In this document: one piece after another, positions 1-7,890 of the stretch
How positions within the stretch are numbered: position 1 is the stretch's first letter
How the letters are laid out: each line of letters opens with the position of its first letter
From: Rhodococcus zopfii NBRC 100606 = JCM 9919
GTDB taxonomy: Bacteria; Actinomycetota; Actinomycetes; Mycobacteriales; Mycobacteriaceae
Reading direction: 5' to 3'
Assembly (NCBI RefSeq): GCF_001895025.1
Contig: NZ_BCXI01000004.1
Coordinates: forward strand, 21,947 to 85,946
DNA length: 64,000 nucleotides
Position numbers and translations under genes: made by a program
Notes under the pieces: generated by a model
Seen by the model: the letters and a program-made list of their open reading frames with translations, nothing else
Databases searched by the model: none
What the model was told of the DNA's origin: nothing

Positions 1-1
1 C

Positions 2-637
2 AGGCTGGAGACCGCGGCCGCGGGGCTCGCGGAGTTCGGCGGTCGCGTCCTGACCCGGTCGGTCGACGTCTCGGACGAGCAGGCGGTCGCCGCCGGGGTC
101 ACGGCGACGGTCGAGGCGCTGGGCGGTCTCGACGTGGTGGTGGTCAACGCCGGTATCGGTGTGCCGCTCGCGAAATTCGCCGAGTCGACCACCGCGGACT
201 ACCGGAAGGTGATGGGTACCAACCTCGACGGCGCGTACTTCACGCTGCGTGAGACCACGAAGACGCTCGTCGCGCAGGGCAGCGGGGGATCGGTGATCGT
301 GACATCGAGTCTCGGTGCACACGAGGGTGCGGGTCGCAACCAGGCCTACGGCGCCTCCAAGGCGGGTGTTCTCGCGCTCGCCAACGGGTGCGCGGTCGAA
401 CTGGCGCGCTACGGGATCCGCGTCAACAGCGTGCTCCCGGGCTGGGTCGCGACGGACATGACCGGTCCGTTGCAGGATTCCGAGATCTTCAACTCCCACG
501 TCATCTCCCGGGTGCCGCTGGGGCGCTGGGCGACTCCCGAGGACTTCGAGGGCATCGCCGTGTATCTCGCGAGCGATGCGTCCGCATTCCAGACGGGTAG
601 CTCGACGATGATCGACGGCGGATACAGCATCTTCTGA
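2..637 (+). CDS. SDR-family oxidoreductase (5' truncated)
   Basis: A short-chain dehydrogenase/reductase that should act on an alcohol or ketone with NAD(P)H; the substrate cannot be told. The reading frame is open from base 2, so the true start and the Gly-rich nucleotide-binding turn lie left of the window. Visible family marks are the NAG motif (around base 147), a TSS segment carrying the catalytic serine (around 302) and the Tyr-Gly-Ala-Ser-Lys active site (Tyr codon at 347, Lys codon at 359). The C-terminal pattern of a glycine before the stop (DGGYSIF) is typical of classical SDRs of about 250 residues. It converges on the phosphotransferase gene with a 21-nt gap. Family assignment is firm; the specific role is unknown. 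Confidence 0.9.
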   Translation, partial: RLETAAAGLAEFGGRVLTRSVDVSDEQAVAAGVTATVEALGGLDVVVVNAGIGVPLAKFAESTTADYRKVMGTNLDGAYFTLRETTKTLVAQGSGGSVIVTSSLGAHEGAGRNQAYGASKAGVLALANGCAVELARYGIRVNSVLPGWVATDMTGPLQDSEIFNSHVISRVPLGRWATPEDFEGIAVYLASDASAFQTGSSTMIDGGYSIF

Positions 638-658
638 CGGGAACGATCGGGCGGGGAC

Positions 659-1720
659 TCAGCCCTGCCCGATCCGGTCGAGGGCGCGCCGGAACAGACT
701 CAGCGTCGTCGCGTGCAGCCGCTGCCCGACCTCGCCGTCGGCCTTGCCCGCGCAGGCACGCGCATAGGTGCCCTCGAGGATGATGCCGAGTTTGAAGCAC
801 GCCAGCACGACATACCAGTCGAGGGCGGACAGGTCCCGATCGGATTGTGCCGCATAATGTTCGACGAGCTCGGCGCGGGTGGCGAGGCCGCCCGCGTCGC
901 CGAGGGCACCTCCGATCGTGCTGTCGTCGTTGCCGTGCTCCGGCCACGTCGCCAGGAGCCAGCCGAGGTCGAGCAGCGGATCGCCGATCGTGCACATCTC
1001 CCAGTCGAGGATCGCCGCGACCTCCGGCCCCGACCGGGAGAACATCACATTGCCGATGTGGTAGTCGCCGTGCAGGATTCCCGGAGTCCACCGCTGCGGC
1101 ACCGACCGCGCCAGCCAGCCGGCGATCGCATCGACGCCGGGCAGCGGTTCACCCGGGTACCCGTCCAGCGCGGTGTAGGACTCGAGTTCGCGCAGCCACC
1201 GCGGCACCTGCCGTTCGACGAACCCGTCCGGATGTCCGAAATCGCCCAGACCGATCGCGGTGTGGTCGACGGACGCGAGGGTCGCGAGCGCATCGATCAT
1301 CGACAGGCCCATCCGATGCCGGATGCCCGGATCGGAGGCGTGCGGTTCGGGCAGCCCCACGAACGCATTGAACCCGTCGACCGGTTCGACGAGATAGAAC
1401 GCGGCACCGGGCCAGACGTCCTCCTCGGGGCACGCCGCGATCAGGCGCGGATGCGGAACGGCGGTGTCCGACAGTGCGTCCAGCATCCGCATCTCCCGGC
1501 GCAGCACGTCGTTGGTGCGCGCCCGCAGATGACGCGGGCCGCGCCGCACCACGAACGAGCGGTCGCCGCGGGTGAACCGCACCATCAGGTTCTGGGTGCC
1601 GCCGGTCAGTTGCTCGAGACCGGTGATCGGCCCCGGCCCGAACCCGCGGGCGCTCATCCAGGCATCGAGCGCCGTGATCTCGTCTGCGGACAGCGGCGGG
1701 ACGTTCGGGGCATCGCTCAT
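659..1720 (-). CDS. APH-family phosphotransferase (FadE36-like)
   Basis: A 353-residue protein of the aminoglycoside-phosphotransferase/choline-kinase-like fold. His217-Gly-Asp219 followed by Asn is the catalytic loop, and Asp239 in the DWEM motif is the metal ligand. In actinobacteria such proteins usually sit beside acyl-CoA dehydrogenases and are thought to phosphorylate a small hydroxylated metabolite, so an aminoglycoside-resistance role is unlikely. The frame stays open far upstream, but ATG at 1720 is preferred: family similarity begins a few residues later, and a TAAGGT hexamer sits 7 nt upstream, as in a leaderless promoter. A second APH protein lies at 5516-6577. The substrate is unknown. 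Confidence 0.85.
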   Translation of the reverse strand: MSDAPNVPPLSADEITALDAWMSARGFGPGPITGLEQLTGGTQNLMVRFTRGDRSFVVRRGPRHLRARTNDVLRREMRMLDALSDTAVPHPRLIAACPEEDVWPGAAFYLVEPVDGFNAFVGLPEPHASDPGIRHRMGLSMIDALATLASVDHTAIGLGDFGHPDGFVERQVPRWLRELESYTALDGYPGEPLPGVDAIAGWLARSVPQRWTPGILHGDYHIGNVMFSRSGPEVAAILDWEMCTIGDPLLDLGWLLATWPEHGNDDSTIGGALGDAGGLATRAELVEHYAAQSDRDLSALDWYVVLACFKLGIILEGTYARACAGKADGEVGQRLHATTLSLFRRALDRIGQG

Positions 1721-1727
1721 CGCCGTG

Positions 1728-1733
1728 ACCTTA
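1728..1733 (-). promoter_or_regulatory. Putative -10 element, leaderless APH gene
   Basis: TAAGGT on the minus strand ends 7 nt before the ATG at 1720, and no Shine-Dalgarno sequence lies between. This spacing places transcription start at or next to the start codon. No good -35 is visible. Confidence 0.4.
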
Positions 1734-1840
1734 GTGGCCGTGATGCGCGAGGGGACGCGAAAACGGGGAGACCCATTGCGCCGCCAGGGGACTTCGGTAA
1801 TTGTGAGATGACACCGCACAATCGTCCCGAAAGGATGAAC

Positions 1841-2128
1841 ATGGCACTCACTGCCCTGCTGGAACTCGAGTTCAAGCCCGACGCCCTCGACGACGCGAAG
1901 AAGGTTATGGATCGGGTGCTCGGCGAGACCCGCGGCTTCGACGGCTGCCTCGGCATCGAGATCCTCGTGGACAAGGGCAACGAGGCCCGCTGGGTGATCG
2001 TGGAGAAGTGGCAGTCCGCCGACCACGACACCGCCTACCGCAAGTTCCGAGCCGGCCCCGGCGCGATCACCGATCTCGGCCCGTTGCTCGCGGGAGCCCC
2101 GAAGCTCACGCACTACGGCGAACTCTGA
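1841..2128 (+). CDS. Antibiotic biosynthesis monooxygenase (ABM)-fold protein
   Basis: A 95-residue dimeric alpha/beta-barrel type protein, as in small monooxygenases, quinol oxygenases and related stress proteins. Visible marks are the N-terminal strand, a DDAKKVMDRVL helix, GCLGIEILVD and the WVIVEKW strand, with an H-x-x-S-like tail near the C terminus. ATG at 1841 is chosen over ATG at 1835 because the GAAAGG ribosome-binding site (1829-1834) would abut the earlier codon but is 6 nt from the later one. It is a lone gene between two minus-strand genes, followed by a hairpin. Enzymatic activity is not assured, because many members of this fold have none known. Confidence 0.8.
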   Translation: MALTALLELEFKPDALDDAKKVMDRVLGETRGFDGCLGIEILVDKGNEARWVIVEKWQSADHDTAYRKFRAGPGAITDLGPLLAGAPKLTHYGEL

Positions 2129-2132
2129 CAGT

Positions 2133-2169
2133 CCGGCGGGCGTGGAACGGTACATCCCACGCCCGCCGG
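2133..2169. terminator. Hairpin between convergent genes
   Basis: The arms CCGGCGGGCGTGG (2133-2145) and its exact complement (2157-2169) form a 13-bp stem with an 11-nt loop. It lies between the stops of the ABM gene and the convergent flavoprotein gene. There is no U-tract, so it may be a bidirectional stem-loop terminator or a transcript-end stabiliser. Confidence 0.6.
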
Positions 2170-2194
2170 TCGTGTCGTCTACGGGGCCGGTCGG

Positions 2195-3172
2195 CTACAG
2201 AGCGAGGCGCGCGCGAGCGGCGGCGTATTCCGTGCGGAACCGCGCGATCACGTCCGCCACGGATGCGACCGCCTCGATCGACCCGACACCGTGCCCGGCA
2301 CCCCAGATGTCCCGCCACGCCTTCGGGCCGGGCGCGCCACCTTCGGTGGCGGTTTCCGAACCCAGGTCCATCTTCGACGGATCCGAGGTCGCCAGGTTGT
2401 CCGGATCCATGCCCGACGCGGAGATGCTGCCGCGCAGGTAGTTGGCATGCACGCCGCTGAACAGGTTCGTGTAGACGATGTCGGACGCGGTCGAATCGAC
2501 CAGCATCTGCTTGTAGGCGTCCGAGGCGTTGGCCTCGGTGGTCGCGATGAACGCCGATCCGACATACGCGAGGTCGGCGCCGGCGGCCTGCGCGGCCAGG
2601 ATCGAGTTGCCGTGCGCGATCGATCCGGACAGCAGCAGCGGACCGTCGAACCAGGTGCGGATCTCCTGCACGAGCGCGAACGGCGACTGGGTGCCGGCGT
2701 GGCCGCCCGCGCCCGCGGCGACCGCGATGAGGCCGTCCGCGCCCTTCTCGATCGCCTTCCGCGCGAACCGGTTGTCGATGACGTCGTGCAGCACGATGCC
2801 GCCGTAGGAGTGCACGGCGTCGTTGACGTCCTGCCGCGCGCCGAGCGAGGTGATGACGATCGGCACCTCGAACTCGACGACGGTCGCGAGGTCCTCGGCG
2901 AGCCGGTCGTTCGACTTGTGGACGATGAGGTTCACCGCGAACGGGGCCGACGGGGCGTCGGGGTTGTTGGCGTCGTACTTGGCCAGTTCTTCGGTGATCC
3001 GCGTCAGCCATTCGCGCAGCTGCGACTGCGGGCGCGCGTTGAGGGTCGGGAACGAACCGACGATCCCCGCGCTGCACTGCGCGATCACCAGGTCCGGGTT
3101 GGACACGATGAACATCGGCGATGCGACGACGGGCAGGCGCAGGCGGTCGCGGAGGACGGGCGGCAGGCTCAT
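2195..3172 (-). CDS. Nitronate monooxygenase / NAD(P)H-dependent flavin oxidoreductase
   Basis: A 325-residue FMN-dependent TIM-barrel enzyme of the 2-nitropropane dioxygenase family, which oxidises alkyl nitronates; many members have unknown natural substrates. Visible marks are the N-terminal PVVASPMFIVS segment, the internal GAGGHAGTQ flavin-phosphate motif, and the downstream GSIAHG and G-A-D-L-A-Y-V-GSAF stretches. ATG at 3172 is chosen because the protein there begins with the usual short lead before the first barrel strand. It is the last gene of a probable three-gene unit (enoyl-CoA hydratase, SnoaL-like protein, this gene), with a 29-nt gap to its upstream neighbour. The neighbours suggest lipid or xenobiotic catabolism. 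Confidence 0.85.
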   Translation of the reverse strand: MSLPPVLRDRLRLPVVASPMFIVSNPDLVIAQCSAGIVGSFPTLNARPQSQLREWLTRITEELAKYDANNPDAPSAPFAVNLIVHKSNDRLAEDLATVVEFEVPIVITSLGARQDVNDAVHSYGGIVLHDVIDNRFARKAIEKGADGLIAVAAGAGGHAGTQSPFALVQEIRTWFDGPLLLSGSIAHGNSILAAQAAGADLAYVGSAFIATTEANASDAYKQMLVDSTASDIVYTNLFSGVHANYLRGSISASGMDPDNLATSDPSKMDLGSETATEGGAPGPKAWRDIWGAGHGVGSIEAVASVADVIARFRTEYAAARARLAL

Positions 3173-3201
3173 GAACTTCTCCTGGGTGTGTGGTCGGTCG
3201 G

Positions 3202-3603
3202 TCAGGCGGGGCCGAGCTGGGCGGCCATGCGTGGGATGAGGGCTTGCAGGCCCTTGAGCGGCCGGACCATGACCTTGAATCGGGTGATCCGATCGTGCTC
3301 GTCCCATTCGATCAGGTCCACCCCGTTGACGTGGATCCCGTCGAGTTCGGCGACGAATTCGAGTACTGCCGAATTCGGGGCGTACCACTCACCGACGTAA
3401 TGGAATCCGGTGTCGCCGCCGAACACGGCCAGGGCCGCGCGCAGGTAGGCGAGCGTCACGGCTTTACCCTCCTGCGGGGTGAAAACCGCGGGGGACAGGA
3501 ATACGGCGTCGTCGGCGACGAGTGCGTCGAGTGCCTCGAGATCGTTCGTCTCGATCACGCGGTGCCAGCGGTCGACGACGGCTGGGCGGTCGGGGTTCGT
3601 CAC
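3202..3603 (-). CDS. SnoaL/NTF2-like domain protein
   Basis: A 133-residue single-domain protein of the NTF2/SnoaL fold, as found in ketosteroid isomerase-like enzymes and many proteins of unknown activity. The start of helix one (DRWHRVIETNDLEALDALV), the DDAVFLSPA strand and the late VKVMVRPL-like strand (here FKVMVRPLKG) fit the fold. GTG at 3603 has a GAGAGG ribosome-binding site about 7 nt upstream. A promoter-like pair lies at 3637-3666. It is followed after 29 nt by the flavoprotein gene, so the two are probably cotranscribed. No substrate can be deduced. Confidence 0.8.
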   Translation of the reverse strand: MTNPDRPAVVDRWHRVIETNDLEALDALVADDAVFLSPAVFTPQEGKAVTLAYLRAALAVFGGDTGFHYVGEWYAPNSAVLEFVAELDGIHVNGVDLIEWDEHDRITRFKVMVRPLKGLQALIPRMAAQLGPA

Positions 3604-3636
3604 GTCGGTCGCCTCTCGGTCGCGGATGTCGAGCCG

Positions 3637-3666
3637 AGCGTAAGGTCCCGGCCGTTAAACAGTCAA
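3637..3666 (-). promoter_or_regulatory. Putative promoter with palindrome, SnoaL-flavoprotein unit
   Basis: On the minus strand TTGACT (3666-3661) and TACGCT (3642-3637) are 18 nt apart, a good sigma-70-like pair. The 12-bp palindrome GTCAATGTTGAC (3662-3673) overlaps the -35 and could be an operator. The transcript leader would be about 27 nt and contain the GAGAGG site. Confidence 0.5.
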
Positions 3667-3676
3667 TGTTGACGGT

Positions 3677-4534
3677 TCAGGGGTGGAACGGGGGGCTCGG
3701 CAGGTCGTCGCCGAACAGATCGGGGGTATCAGTGCTGACCCGGTCGGGGAACACGGCCGCGCGCTTCTCGAGGAACGCGGCGATACCCTCGCGGGCATCG
3801 GGGCCGACGCCGCGGAGATTGATGCCGCGTGATTCGGCGCGGTGCGCGAGCATCGGGTGATCCGACCCGAGCGAGCGCCACACGAGCTGCCGCGACAGCG
3901 CCACGGACACCGGCGCCGAGTGCTCGGTGATCCGGCGGGCCAGCGCGTACGCCTCGTCGAGCACCGATTCCCTCGGGTGGAGCGAGTAGAGGAGACCGGC
4001 CTGGTGGGCCTCGGCGGCGTCGACGAGGCGGCCGGAATAGATCCAGTCCAGCGCACGCTGCAGCGGCACCAGCTTGGGCAGGAACCACGACGAACACGAT
4101 TCGGGAATCAGTCCGCGACGGTTGAAGACGAATCCGATGCGCGCGTCGTCGGCGGCAAGCCGGAAGTCGGCGGCCAGCGTCATGGTGATCCCCACCCCGA
4201 CGGCAGGGCCGTTGATGGCGGCGACGATCGGCTTGCGCGATTCGAACATGCGCAACACGACGCGCCCGCCGCCGTCTCGCCGCAGATCGTCGCCGGAGTG
4301 CTCGTCCTGCCACTCGGCGAACGTGTCGGCCCCGGCGGACAGATCGGCTCCCGCGCAGAACGCTCGTCCGGCACCGGTGAGAACGACGGCGCGGACGTCG
4401 TCGTCGGCGTCGCAGCGATCGTAGGCGTCGATCAGCTCGTACTCCATGGTGGTCGTGAAGGCGTTGAGCTGGTCGGGACGGTTCAAGGTGATCGTGGCGA
4501 TCCCGTCGCCGATGGCGAGTCGAATGTGCTCCAT
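3677..4534 (-). CDS. Enoyl-CoA hydratase/isomerase family protein
   Basis: A 285-residue crotonase-fold protein that hydrates or isomerises acyl-CoA thioesters in beta-oxidation-type pathways. The first oxyanion-hole region is GAGRAFCAGADL (about residues 53-64), and the second is the NGPAVGVGITM segment (about 109-119). The N-terminal LNRPDQLNAF is the usual substrate-binding start of the family. ATG at 4534 gives a standard N terminus. The gene is divergent from the TetR regulator with a short shared region containing an AACGATCG element, so control by that regulator is plausible. The exact acyl-CoA substrate is unknown. Confidence 0.88.
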   Translation of the reverse strand: MEHIRLAIGDGIATITLNRPDQLNAFTTTMEYELIDAYDRCDADDDVRAVVLTGAGRAFCAGADLSAGADTFAEWQDEHSGDDLRRDGGGRVVLRMFESRKPIVAAINGPAVGVGITMTLAADFRLAADDARIGFVFNRRGLIPESCSSWFLPKLVPLQRALDWIYSGRLVDAAEAHQAGLLYSLHPRESVLDEAYALARRITEHSAPVSVALSRQLVWRSLGSDHPMLAHRAESRGINLRGVGPDAREGIAAFLEKRAAVFPDRVSTDTPDLFGDDLPSPPFHP

Positions 4535-4555
4535 GCGGTCAGCATCCCATGGTTA

Positions 4556-4571
4556 CTGAACGATCGCTAGG
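4556..4571. promoter_or_regulatory. Possible TetR operator (site 1)
   Basis: GAACGATCGCTAG lies in the divergent region between the enoyl-CoA hydratase and TetR genes. It shares the AACGATCG core with the better palindrome at 5473-5488. It is itself only a partial inverted repeat, and CGATCG is common in GC-rich DNA, so confidence is low. Confidence 0.35.
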
Positions 4572-4635
4572 GCAACCTTCCGCCCGGTACCTCTACGCTG
4601 TGGGTTGTCGACCGGTGACGGGATGGGAAACGGAA

Positions 4636-5241
4636 ATGTGTGCTGCGAAGGGCGCGCCGGCCGGCGCCGGCCGTCAGGTGATCCTGGATTCCGCGCTGCG
4701 GAACATGAACCAGCGCGGCTACCACGGCACATCCATGCGCGACATCGCACGCGACGCCGACATGACGGTCGCGTCGATCTACCACCACTTCAAATCCAAG
4801 CAGGAGATCCTGCAGGACATCATGACCCGGGCGCTGCACGACGCGATCGCGATGACCCGCGGCGCCCTCCTGCGCGCGGGAGGGGCGCCGGGAGACCAGC
4901 TCCAGGCGGTCGTACGCGCCTGGATCATGTTCCACACGACCCGCCAGTCCGATGCCCTCGTCGGCGCCACCGAACTCCGCAGTCTCGACTACGAAGGCCG
5001 GCGGCTCGTCGTCGCACTGCGCGACGAGCAGGAGAGCGTCTTCCGCGACATCATCGATCGCGGGGTCGAGGACGGCGCGTTCACCACCGCGCTGCCCCGC
5101 GATGCGGCGCGCGCGATCATTCACATGGGCCAATCGGTCTGCACGTGGTGGCGACCCGACGGGCCCCTGAAGCCCGAGGAGCTCGCGGACCGGTACGCGG
5201 ACCTCGCGCTGGCCATGGTGCAACCCGCGGACAACCGGTAG
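4636..5241 (+). CDS. TetR-family transcriptional regulator
   Basis: A 201-residue one-component repressor-type regulator. The N-terminal helix-turn-helix is at residues 32-52, with DADMTVASIYHHF as its recognition half. The rest is an all-helical ligand and dimer domain. ATG at 4636 is preferred over an in-frame GTG 87 nt earlier, because the HTH then starts at the usual distance from the N terminus and a possible TACGCT -10 (4594-4599) lies upstream. It is divergent from an enoyl-CoA hydratase and upstream of the APH/acyl-CoA dehydrogenase/transporter/ligase genes. The AACGATCG-cored sites at 4556 and 5473 are candidate operators. The ligand is probably an acyl-CoA or related metabolite, by inference from the gene set only. 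Confidence 0.87.
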   Translation: MCAAKGAPAGAGRQVILDSALRNMNQRGYHGTSMRDIARDADMTVASIYHHFKSKQEILQDIMTRALHDAIAMTRGALLRAGGAPGDQLQAVVRAWIMFHTTRQSDALVGATELRSLDYEGRRLVVALRDEQESVFRDIIDRGVEDGAFTTALPRDAARAIIHMGQSVCTWWRPDGPLKPEELADRYADLALAMVQPADNR

Positions 5242-5435
5242 CGCAACCACTTTCACGCGCCGCTGGATCGCTGGGCGGCGCCGCGGGCGTACGCCGCTGA
5301 ATCGCAGTGGGGATCCACGCCGGGACCGCGCTCTTCGATCAAGCGAACGATCGATCGGCTGTGTCGGCGGGAGCGGGTAGGCGGCTGCTGCCCCACATGC
5401 AAAATTGCTGGATATGTGCGGCGATGCACCCACGG

Positions 5436-5467
5436 TTGACACCAAGCGTGTCCCGGGTCACTATTGT
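5436..5467 (+). promoter_or_regulatory. Putative promoter of APH-acyl-CoA dehydrogenase unit
   Basis: TTGACA at 5436-5441 and TATTGT at 5462-5467 are separated by 20 nt, rather long but with good hexamers. Transcription would start near 5474, inside the palindrome at 5473-5488. A GGAAGGGG ribosome-binding site follows at about 5500. Confidence 0.45.
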
Positions 5468-5472
5468 TCCAT

Positions 5473-5488
5473 CCGAACGATCGTTTGG
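5473..5488. promoter_or_regulatory. Likely TetR operator (site 2)
   Basis: CCGAACGATCGTTTGG is a 16-bp inverted repeat with a single mismatched pair, placed at the predicted transcription start of the APH gene. Its position fits repression by the TetR protein encoded just upstream. A further GAACGATCGATCG lies at 5345. Confidence 0.55.
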
Positions 5489-5515
5489 TAAGAACTTCTG
5501 GAAGGGGTTCATCCG

Positions 5516-6577
5516 ATGGCCGCATCCCCGGCGGGCGCGCTTGCCGAACTCGACCTCGACGCGTTGAGCGCGCATCTGCGGGCGACGCTCGACGGCGGCC
5601 TCGCGGGGCCGCTGACCGCCTCGCTCATCGGCGGCGGCCGCTCGAATCCGACCTATCGCCTGAGCGACGGTGAGAGTGAGTGGGTGCTGCGCCGACCTCC
5701 GTACGGTCACGTCCTGCCCAGCGCGCACGACATGAAGCGCGAGTACACCGTCATCGACGCGTTGGCTGGTTCCGCGGTCCCGGTCCCCGTCGCCGTGCAC
5801 CTGTGCGAGGACACCGCGGTGCTCGGCGCGTCGTTCTATCTCATGAACCTGGTCGACGGCCGCCCGGTCGGCACGACCGAACAGGCCGAGGAACTCACGC
5901 CGGGACAGCGCCGCGGCCTCGGTCTCGCCCTCGCCGATACGCTCGCCGACCTCCACGAGATCGACCCGGCCACGGTCGGACTGGACGATTTCGGCAGACC
6001 CGACGGCTATCTCGATCGACAGCTGAAACGCTGGGCGCGGCAGTGGGAGTCGTCGAAGACCGCGGAGCGGCCCGAGGTGGCCGTCCTCCTCGACAAGTTG
6101 GGGCGGGCGCTGCCCCGAACCCGATTCCCGGGCATCGTGCACGGTGACGTCAAGCTCGACAACGTGCTCGTGTCCCGGGACGACCCGGCTCGTATCGTCA
6201 CGGTATTGGACTGGGAGATGGCCACTCTCGGAGACACACTCGCCGATGTGGGCATCATGCTCAGCTTCTGGGACGTTCCCGGGCAGCCGGCCAATCCCAT
6301 CACCCGGGGGCTCGCGACACTCGACGGGTTCCCCACCCGTGCAGAACTTCTCGAGCGTTATGCGTCGCGTCGCGGCATCGAGCTGCCCGAGGTCGACTGG
6401 TACGTCGTGTTCGCCGACTTCAAGATCGCCGTCATCATGGAGGGCATCGCGGCCCGGCACGCGCAGGGCGAGACCGTCGGCGAGGGTTTCGACGGGGTCG
6501 CCGGCATGACGGAACCGCTACTGCAACGGGCGCTCGAACTGGCGACTCGGTCGTCCGATCCCGAACTGCGCCGCTGA
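5516..6577 (+). CDS. APH-family phosphotransferase (FadE36-like)
   Basis: A 353-residue aminoglycoside-phosphotransferase-fold protein. Catalytic His209-Gly-Asp211 and Asn216 are followed by Asp232 of the DWEM metal site. The N-terminal GGGRSNPTYRL is the nucleotide-binding loop. It is immediately followed (25 nt) by an acyl-CoA dehydrogenase gene; in mycobacteria the equivalent pair is annotated as FadE-type genes although this partner is a kinase-like protein. The probable role is phosphorylation of a hydroxyacyl or related intermediate so that the dehydrogenase-like partner can act on it; that is inference. The GGAAGGGG site supports the start. Confidence 0.87.
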   Translation: MAASPAGALAELDLDALSAHLRATLDGGLAGPLTASLIGGGRSNPTYRLSDGESEWVLRRPPYGHVLPSAHDMKREYTVIDALAGSAVPVPVAVHLCEDTAVLGASFYLMNLVDGRPVGTTEQAEELTPGQRRGLGLALADTLADLHEIDPATVGLDDFGRPDGYLDRQLKRWARQWESSKTAERPEVAVLLDKLGRALPRTRFPGIVHGDVKLDNVLVSRDDPARIVTVLDWEMATLGDTLADVGIMLSFWDVPGQPANPITRGLATLDGFPTRAELLERYASRRGIELPEVDWYVVFADFKIAVIMEGIAARHAQGETVGEGFDGVAGMTEPLLQRALELATRSSDPELRR

Positions 6578-6602
6578 CATCCAGAGAACAGGAGTCACCA
6601 CA

Positions 6603-7832
6603 ATGGATTTCGCGTACAGCCCGAAGGTCGAGGAGTTGCGGAGCAAGCTCACCGCATTCATGCAGGACCGGATCCTGCCGGCCGAGGTGATCGCGGCGCA
6701 GCAGCTCGCGAGCAAGCCCGATTACTGGGGCGCCCCGCCGATCATGGCGGACCTCAAGACCGCGGCCAAGCGGCAGGGACTGTGGAACCTGTTCCTCCCC
6801 GAGGACGGCGGTGCCGGTCTGACCAACCTCGAGTACGCGCCGCTCGCCGAACTCACCGGCTGGAGCCCACATCTCGCTCCCGAAGCCCTGAACTGCAATG
6901 CGCCGGACACCGGCAACATGGAACTGCTCGCCCGCTTCGGCACGGACGAGCAGAAGGTGCAGTGGCTCGCCCCGCTCCTGGACGGTGAGATCCGCTCCTG
7001 CTTCTCGATGACCGAGCCGGATGTCGCGAGCTCGGACGCCTCCAACGTGCGGCTCGAAATCGCCGACGACGGCGACGACTGGGTGCTCACCGGCCGCAAG
7101 TGGTGGACCACCGCCGCACTCCGCGACGACACCCGGGTCGCGATGGTCATGGGCGTCACCGACCCGGACGCCCCGGCCGGTTCGCGGCACTCGATCGTCC
7201 TGGTACCCATGGACACTCCGGGGGTGCACGTCGAACGTTCCACCACGGTCCTCGGTTTCGACGACCGACACGAGGGCGGGCACGGCGAGATCGTCTACGA
7301 CCGCGTCCGTGTTCCCAAAGCCAATCTGCTCGGCCCTCGCGGCAAGGGTTTTGCCGTCGCGCAGGCACGTCTGGGCCCGGGCCGGATCCACCACTGCATG
7401 CGCCTGATCGGCATGGCCGAACGCGCCATCGCGCTCACGACCGAGCGGGCCCGCACCCGGGTCGCGTTCGGGAAACCGCTCGCCGACGAGGGAGTCGTGC
7501 AGGCCACCGTCGCCGACGCCCGGATCAAACTCGACGCGGCACGCCTGATGGTGCTGCGCGCCGCGTGGCGGATGGACGTCGAGGGCGCGAAGGCCGCCCG
7601 TCACGACATCGCCGCCGCGAAGGTCATGGTGCCGCTGACCGTCAAGTGGATCCTCGACGAGGCGATCCAGATCTTCGGCGGCGCGGGACTGTCCCAGGAC
7701 ACGCCGCTCGCGATGCTCTACTCGCAGGCACGGTTCCTCCAGATCGCCGACGGACCCGACCAGGTGCACCGTCGTTCGCTCGCCCGCGCCGAGTTCGGTG
7801 CCACTCCGCCCCTGCGAGAGGTCCGTGGCTGA
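6603..7832 (+). CDS. Acyl-CoA dehydrogenase family protein
   Basis: A 409-residue FAD flavoprotein of the acyl-CoA dehydrogenase fold. Visible segments are CFSMTEPDVASSDASN (flavin-contacting strand, about residues 137-152), WWTTAA before the middle beta domain, and the helical C-terminal half with R-x-x-F-GKPLAD (about 285-292) and QIFGGAGLSQD (about 356-366) that contact FAD. The length suits the FadE group that partners APH-like kinases. An AACAGGAG ribosome-binding site is seen upstream. It is part of the unit with the APH gene, and the transporter follows after 58 nt. Likely roles are degradation of an unusual acyl-CoA or hydroxy acid. Confidence 0.9.
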   Translation: MDFAYSPKVEELRSKLTAFMQDRILPAEVIAAQQLASKPDYWGAPPIMADLKTAAKRQGLWNLFLPEDGGAGLTNLEYAPLAELTGWSPHLAPEALNCNAPDTGNMELLARFGTDEQKVQWLAPLLDGEIRSCFSMTEPDVASSDASNVRLEIADDGDDWVLTGRKWWTTAALRDDTRVAMVMGVTDPDAPAGSRHSIVLVPMDTPGVHVERSTTVLGFDDRHEGGHGEIVYDRVRVPKANLLGPRGKGFAVAQARLGPGRIHHCMRLIGMAERAIALTTERARTRVAFGKPLADEGVVQATVADARIKLDAARLMVLRAAWRMDVEGAKAARHDIAAAKVMVPLTVKWILDEAIQIFGGAGLSQDTPLAMLYSQARFLQIADGPDQVHRRSLARAEFGATPPLREVRG

Positions 7833-7890
7833 CCGGCGAACCCCGCCGACCGCTCTTTCCTTCACCCCGCCCGACAACGAGGACGATGCG

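Noticed and set aside
641..649. GAACGATCG near the SDR stop as another TetR operator
   Set aside because: It is not palindromic beyond the core, lies between convergent genes with no promoter, and such cores are frequent in GC-rich DNA.
659..2155. Long N-terminal extension of the minus-strand APH frame to 2155
   Set aside because: The extension runs antisense through the ABM gene, and family similarity begins near 1720.
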